A model generated the notes under the pieces. It did no database searches and was not told the DNA's origin. It was given only the letters and a program-made list of their open reading frames with translations. A program made the position numbers and the translations under genes. Positions 5,217 through 6,070 of a stretch of DNA of 6,070 bases are shown one piece after another. This stretch comes from Deltaproteobacteria bacterium (lineage in GTDB: Bacteria; Myxococcota_A; Polyangia; Polyangiales; Houyiibacteriaceae): assembly GCA_003647035.1 (NCBI GenBank), contig QMMB01000222.1, positions 1-6,070 of the forward strand, in the 5' to 3' direction. Every line of letters starts with the position of its first letter. Position 1 is the first letter of the stretch.

Positions 5217-6070
5217 ACTTTCTCGACCGCAGGATCCATCTCGTCACCGGCAAGGGCGGAGTGGGCCGCACCACTGTCGCGGTGGCCCTGGCCCATGCGG
5301 CGGCGCGGGCGGGGCGGCGGGTGCTGCTGGCCGAGATCGGAGACCCGGAGGGCGGCTACTCGGCCATCGGGCGCAAGTTCGGGCGGGAGTACCTCACACC
5401 AGAGCCCGAGCCGCTGGCCGAGGGCATCATGGGCTGTCACCTGTGGGCCATCCGGGGGCACGAACTCTTCGTGCGCTCGGTCATCCCGGCGGGGCCGCTG
5501 ATCAAGGCCGCGCTCGTCTCCAAGCCTCTGCGCAAGTTCCTCGTCGCGGCGCCTTCCCTGCACGAGATGGGCGTGCTGTACCACATCCTTTCCCTGCTCA
5601 AGCAGAAGGATGAACGAGGGCGACCGCGCCACGAGGTCTTCATCGTCGACATGCCGGCCACCGGCCACACCCTGGCCCTCACCAGCCTGCCGGCGATCAT
5701 CCTCAACCTGCTGCCGGTCGGTCCGATGGCCCGGGCCATGCGGGAGGGCCAGTCCTACCTCAACGACCCGGCCAACGGAGCGGCCTGGGTGGTGACCCTT
5801 CCCGAGCAGCTACCGGTGAGCGAGGCCTTGGAACTCCTGGACGGGCTGCGATCGACTGAGATGCCGGCTGGCGGGGTCATTCTCAATCGCATGCCCGAGA
5901 ACCCGTTCACCGACGAGGAGCGCGACGCCCTCGAACTCCTGCTGGACGAGACACCCATGCACGGCGAGATTGCCTTTCAGCGCATCGGGAGCGCCGAGGT
6001 TTCGTCGACACGTCTGAAGCAGGGAACCTCGGTGCCGGTGTGGGAGCTGCCCGAGATCCTCGGGCCGAAG
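5213..6070 (+). CDS. ArsA/Get3-type P-loop ATPase, partial (3' end outside window)
   Basis: The first 286 codons of a SIMIBI-class ATPase of the ArsA/GET3 (anion-transporting ATPase) family. The deviant Walker A region GKGGVGRTT is at 13-21: the signature Lys14 is kept, but the usual Walker A lysine is Arg19. EIGDPEGG (41-48) follows beta-2. FIVDMPATGHTLAL (143-156) matches the switch-II segment DTAPTGHTLRLL of ArsA/Get3 with changes, keeping Asp146 and Thr150-Gly-His-Thr. GVILNRMPEN (221-230) resembles the nucleotide-base contact strand. No metal-binding Cys pair is visible; Cys75 is the only cysteine. Family members include arsenite-efflux ATPases, tail-anchored protein targeting factors and many uncharacterised bacterial paralogues. 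With no ars genes nearby, the last group is most likely, so no gene symbol is given. It starts by ATGA overlap with a short reading frame and lies beyond the probable IS scar, so membership in the ole operon is doubtful. Confidence 0.85.
   Translation, partial: MNFLDRRIHLVTGKGGVGRTTVAVALAHAAARAGRRVLLAEIGDPEGGYSAIGRKFGREYLTPEPEPLAEGIMGCHLWAIRGHELFVRSVIPAGPLIKAALVSKPLRKFLVAAPSLHEMGVLYHILSLLKQKDERGRPRHEVFIVDMPATGHTLALTSLPAIILNLLPVGPMARAMREGQSYLNDPANGAAWVVTLPEQLPVSEALELLDGLRSTEMPAGGVILNRMPENPFTDEERDALELLLDETPMHGEIAFQRIGSAEVSSTRLKQGTSVPVWELPEILGPK

Noticed and set aside
5066..5668. 200-codon minus-strand frame opposite the ATPase start
   Set aside because: Antisense to a clear P-loop ATPase, no motifs of its own.
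1..6070. CRISPR array, tRNA, rRNA or riboswitch
   Set aside because: No regularly spaced repeats, cloverleaf-like sequence or ribosomal RNA segment was seen on either strand.

Overview
The window is high-GC bacterial DNA with strong G/C preference at third codon positions. It carries a complete, compact, co-directional oleABCD cluster, which encodes the four-enzyme pathway that joins two fatty acyl-CoA molecules head to head and ends in a long-chain internal cis-olefin through a beta-lactone intermediate. oleB and oleC are separate genes rather than an oleBC fusion. This is the arrangement known from Gram-negative producers such as Xanthomonas, Stenotrophomonas and Shewanella, while actinobacterial clusters often carry the fusion. 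Base composition and the ArsA-type neighbour would suit a Myxococcota/Deltaproteobacteria-like or other high-GC Gram-negative lineage, but the taxon cannot be fixed from this sequence.

Layout: bases 1-330 lie upstream of the cluster. They hold a TACAAT -10-like box near 250 and, on the minus strand, a possible divergent partial gene running off the left edge (low confidence). oleA (331-1347), oleB (1344-2243), oleC (2254-3927) and oleD (3924-4919) follow on the plus strand with a 4-base GTGA overlap, a 10-base gap and another 4-base GTGA overlap. This is strong evidence for one transcript with coupled translation. Active-site residues are intact in all four: the Cys/His/Asn/Glu set in OleA, the Asp-His-Asp triad in OleB, the adenylation motifs and C-terminal Lys in OleC, and the Rossmann glycine motif and YxxxK in OleD. 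By the established pathway, OleA condenses acyl-CoAs to a 2-alkyl-3-keto acid, OleD reduces it to the 3-hydroxy acid, OleC closes the beta-lactone with ATP, and OleB removes CO2 to give the alkene.

The 293-base gap after oleD (4920-5212) is not ordinary spacer. At 5031-5055 it contains a sequence closely resembling the terminal inverted repeat of IS30-family insertion sequences. It is followed at the expected distance by a consensus AGGAGG and an ATG opening a 40-codon reading frame. That reading frame ends in an ATGA overlap with the next gene. I read this as a truncated left end of an IS30-like element whose translation-initiation region now lies upstream of the next gene.

From 5213 to the right edge is the first 286 codons of an ArsA/Get3-type (anion-transporting ATPase family) P-loop ATPase, whose usual Walker A lysine is replaced by arginine. 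The probable IS scar between it and oleD argues that it is not an original member of the ole operon.

The ole pathway itself is already described. The less ordinary signals are the IS30-like scar and its coupling to the ATPase, the Arg-substituted P-loop, the 8-base Shine-Dalgarno match hidden in the end of oleA, and a rare-codon patch just before the catalytic Asn of OleA.
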